From positions 3,836,084 to 3,900,083 of the forward strand of contig OZ007514.1 in NCBI GenBank assembly GCA_963931865.1: DNA of 64,000 nucleotides. Direction: 5' to 3'. This document shows, in pieces, positions 61,356-64,000 of this stretch. The notes below the pieces were generated by a model that worked only from the letters and a program-made list of their open reading frames with translations, was not told where the DNA came from and ran no database searches. Within the stretch, counting starts at the first letter, position 1. Every line of letters begins with the position of its first letter. The translations under genes were made by a program, and so were the position numbers. The stretch is from Axinella damicornis. Its lineage: Eukaryota > Porifera > Demospongiae > Axinellida > Axinellidae.

Positions 61356-61669
61356 GTATTTCAGCTGATCCCTGTATTCTGTGAGTGGGCTGAATGCCTA
61401 TCTAAAGACTCAACAATATATAAATGTAGCTACTACTTGCGGTACTATCTGGTATCTGGTACTATCTTCAGACAGGGATTGCTGGCTTAGTATCCATCCA
61501 GAAAAGGGTTGACTTGGGTCTGATTCTTCAGCCAATGCTGGCAGTGTGAATACCGGAGTCAATATTGTCCATATACCAGGCACCTACTACCTGTGAGGAC
61601 ACCGACTTCTGCTCAGTGATGGCAAATTTCAGCTCAAACATGCGCCTGCTGCTAAAAAATTACATAAAC

Positions 61670-61922
61670 AAGTAATCAAAAATGTAACAGGTACCAGAAC
61701 GGTAAAAAGTAAGGAAACAAGGTAGGGATGATCACACAAAACAGTGAAGTATGCAATCCCCCATACATATCTTTCTTCATTATACACGTATATGGAAAAA
61801 GATCTCTGTAGGGGACCGGGGTTGTATACTTCACTGTTTTGTGTGATCATCCCAACCTGGTTTCCTTACTTTTTACCGTTCTGGTATCACTACATCCTGT
61901 TACTTTTTGTTTTTGATTACTT
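61670..61922. mobile_element. Foldback element, relative of 4562-4830
   Basis: Arms GTAAGGAAACAAGGTAGGG and complement around a loop near 61780. Slightly shorter than the copy at 4562. Confidence 0.75.
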
Positions 61923-62654
61923 TATGAATATTTACCAAACGGATAACGTCATCATGTGACCCAGATGGTGTCAACAACCAATAAGGAATGAATGTTACTG
62001 CACTCTACATGGATGCCCAATAAATGTTGTACTGGGATTGTGCAGCTAACTCAGTTTGTAGCTCGGGACATAGTCTCGGTCCCAGGTTCCCTCACGCACA
62101 GCAAAAATGGAGGTCCACAGCAACGTGCATAGGGTTCACATGGCTCTACACCTGGAATGCAGGTGTAGTTATAAAGTAAATAAAATTCGATCATAAATAG
62201 TTGTTGCTGATTTCTCGGAAACACAGTTACGAATATGGCAACCCCGACTGTGCCAGGCCTATAGCCGGGGGGGTCAATAGAACCCCCCTAGATTCCGGCA
62301 CCTATAATATAAATCCATATAAAGGGGGAGTGGTTACCTCAATTTCACTCATTTTACCGAAAGCAAAATGCAAGGAGTCAAGGACACATGAAAGAGGAGG
62401 GAGGGTCTATTACAGGGGTATATTGCTTTGTGATTGTGTAAATCACCACCAAGAGCAAAGTTGCTGATTGCTCTGGCTCTAATGTATTCCCCAGTGGTAT
62501 TGATCATTTCACTTGCTGGCACACTGGCCCGTAGCCAGCCACTAGTCTAGGAGGGTACCACCGCCTAATATTGACTCTAGGGCAGGGAGAGGGCTGGGAC
62601 CGAGACAACAGTTGTGCAGAAAACGCCCACCACACCAGCCATTACATGCATTAC

Positions 62655-62694
62655 CTTCAGATACGCTCCTCTTTCCCCTGAGAGTACTCAGCAT
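62655..62694 (-). pseudogene. Orphan first exon of a third Roc-death gene (unit 3)
   Basis: It encodes MLSTLRGKRSVSE plus one base and the same GTAATG donor as 19449-19488. Flanking sequence matches 18950-19560. No second death-domain exon is visible between the 58343-58542 gap and this exon, and a different repeat block fills the space. Most likely a truncated copy. Confidence 0.6.
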
Positions 62695-63009
62695 AGCGTG
62701 CACTTGAAGTCTAGCAACCCTGGTGCGCACTTTTGGCCGCCGCCGTAGCTACCCAAATCCGCGTAGAAATGCAATTTTTATTTGCCATCCGGTTATTGCG
62801 CAATACCACGTTGTGGAAAAATTTCCCACGTTTATAACTTCCCCGTTGTTGCGTATTAGGCTACCAAATTTTATATACCACTAGCCGATAAAAAATTTGC
62901 TACGCAACCGTCGTTGTTGCATGTTCTAATTCAAAATAGTCAAGGAATACAGTACAATGAATATAAACATGCAGTATTCGGTTATGCTTTTGCACACTTC
63001 CCTTTTTGA

Positions 63010-63010
63010 G

Positions 63011-63041
<31 letters not shown>
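63010..63041 (+). repeat. Poly-C tract, about 31 bases
   Basis: Uninterrupted C near the right edge, in AT-rich surroundings. Confidence 0.9.
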
Positions 63042-63043
<2 letters not shown>

Positions 63044-63208
63044 CTTTCACACTTGACATTAACTGTCCCATGTTCACATACAACAGGAGGTGAGTTGAAA
63101 GAATGCATGCGAATTTTCAATGAATTCAATAGCAAAATAGCCAGCGCTAGCTATAAACTGGGTGCACTGTGAACACTTGAATTATAAACTTCAGGTAGCT
63201 AGAAGATC

Positions 63209-63500
63209 ATGGCCACCAGGCAATGTGGAGCTGGAGCAAGGAGAAACCTCGTCTTCTCAAAATTCAATCCCAACAGACCTTGCGGTTCATGTACGCTATG
63301 TGGTAAGACAGACATAATATATTATACACATTTCCAGAACTGGAATGCTGAGGAGAAATTAGCATTTGTTGTCCACCAGAGCTGACGGGTTGTGCTTGTA
63401 TTAGCAGAGTAGATCACTCGGAGGCTAAACGTTACTGCTCAGACCGTAGCTACATATCTTCCAAAGTGGAAATTGGAGTAGGAAGAGGGAGCAAGTACAG
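63209..63500 (+). CDS. Possible first two exons of an unknown Cys-rich gene
   Basis: 63209-63302 reads MATRQCGAGARRNLVFSKF and continues to PCGSCTLC with a GTAAGA donor in phase 1. An AG at 63408-63409 and a GTATAT after 63500 bound a second open stretch with YCSDRSYISSKVE. Cys spacing suggests a metal-binding fold. The family is unknown, and the acceptor choice is one of several, the others giving stops. Confidence 0.33.
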
Positions 63501-64000
63501 GTATATGCGGCATACATCCAAATTGCCCAGTAAATATTGTTCCAGCATTTGAATCAACTGAGGCCCCCATTTCTGCAAAATCCAGCCCTGAAAACCCATT
63601 GGTAGTATGCCAGCAGTACTACCGGGAACTGTACCGAAAAGTCCACACTTTCAACCCATGTGTATGCTTGGCGCAAAACCCAAATTTGGTCAACCATTTA
63701 GTAGGCACAGCCCTGAAGCTGAGACCGTGTCAATGCATCTCGGCATAACATCAACTAGTAATGAATGAATGATAATTTTAATGACAATAGAGGCCAGGAA
63801 GGCCCAATAGTCAAAATACGGAGGATTATATTGACTGGAGTGCTTTATGTCGGATATTCAATGCATAACTAACATAGTATCCTAAATGTTTAAATACATT
63901 ACTATCATTACTTTGGAATATAAAGATCATTTTATCTGTATCTGTCATGGTGGAGAATGCTGGGTTCAGAATTGAGCATCGATCGAATAGCACACCTCTT
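63501..64000. other. No gene recognised
   Basis: AT-rich sequence at the window edge. It may be intron of the possible gene starting at 63209. Confidence 0.4.

Larger units (their letters stand above)
58860..62654. other. Remnant of unit 3 intron 1 with repeat insertions
   Basis: 58860-59045 and 62265-62580 match the first intron of Roc-death gene 1. Between them lie a short possible coding stretch (59396-59571, ending in an Arg/Gln-rich IWEQQLKRMQ frame, unassigned), a copy of 3690-4430 at 59720-60240, and the large foldback. Confidence 0.55.

Overview
The window is eukaryotic and animal-like. Genes are split by GT-AG introns, most long open frames outside a few exons are accidental, (CA)n, poly-C and polypyrimidine tracts are common, and there is a 200-base assembly gap. 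Repeated death domains joined to a Roc-COR GTPase point to a metazoan. The compact introns and death-domain style remind me most of a demosponge, but that is an inference from memory and not a species call.

Two gene types explain nearly all convincing coding sequence, and they come as a divergent pair. On the minus strand is a seven-exon gene for a protein with three N-terminal death-fold domains, a Roc-type GTPase with a COR-like region, and a C-terminal death domain. On the plus strand, about 140-170 bp from its start codon, begins a many-exon gene for dihydroxy-acid dehydratase (DHAD, IlvD/Edd family), an [2Fe-2S] enzyme of branched-chain amino acid synthesis. The pair is tandemly duplicated. 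Unit 1 has an intact Roc-death gene (8628-19488) and a wrecked DHAD copy (19627-21854). Unit 2 has an intact Roc-death gene (29753-42488) and an apparently complete DHAD gene (42659-54030). A DHAD remnant at 929-1062 with about 5 kb of matching 3' flank (to about 6450) is the tail of a 'unit 0'. An orphan Roc-death first exon at 62655-62694 is the head of a 'unit 3'.

Layout: 1-6450 unit 0 tail; 6450-8600 repeats; 8628-19488 Roc-death gene 1 (-); 19489-19626 shared promoter; 19627-21854 DHAD pseudogene (+); 21855-29750 repeat-rich spacer with a few degenerate exon-like pieces; 29753-42488 Roc-death gene 2 (-); 42489-42658 shared promoter; 42659-54030 DHAD (+); 54031-57930 3' flank matching 2320-6450; 58343-58542 gap; 58860-62694 remnant of unit 3; 63209-63500 a possible unrelated first exon pair.

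Because the units can be aligned by eye, several transposon insertions can be dated after the duplication from their empty sites. These include a TTAA-flanked piggyBac-type element in unit 1 (14724-15331) and a 9-bp-TSD Mutator-type element in unit 2 (34130-34805). DHAD introns carry two further TIR elements with 7-8 bp TSDs, a short tandem triplication covering part of a coding exon, and a broken transposase fragment abutting the second coding exon. All exon joins were deduced by hand from reading frame, splice-site sequence and comparison between units. No expression data or search was available.
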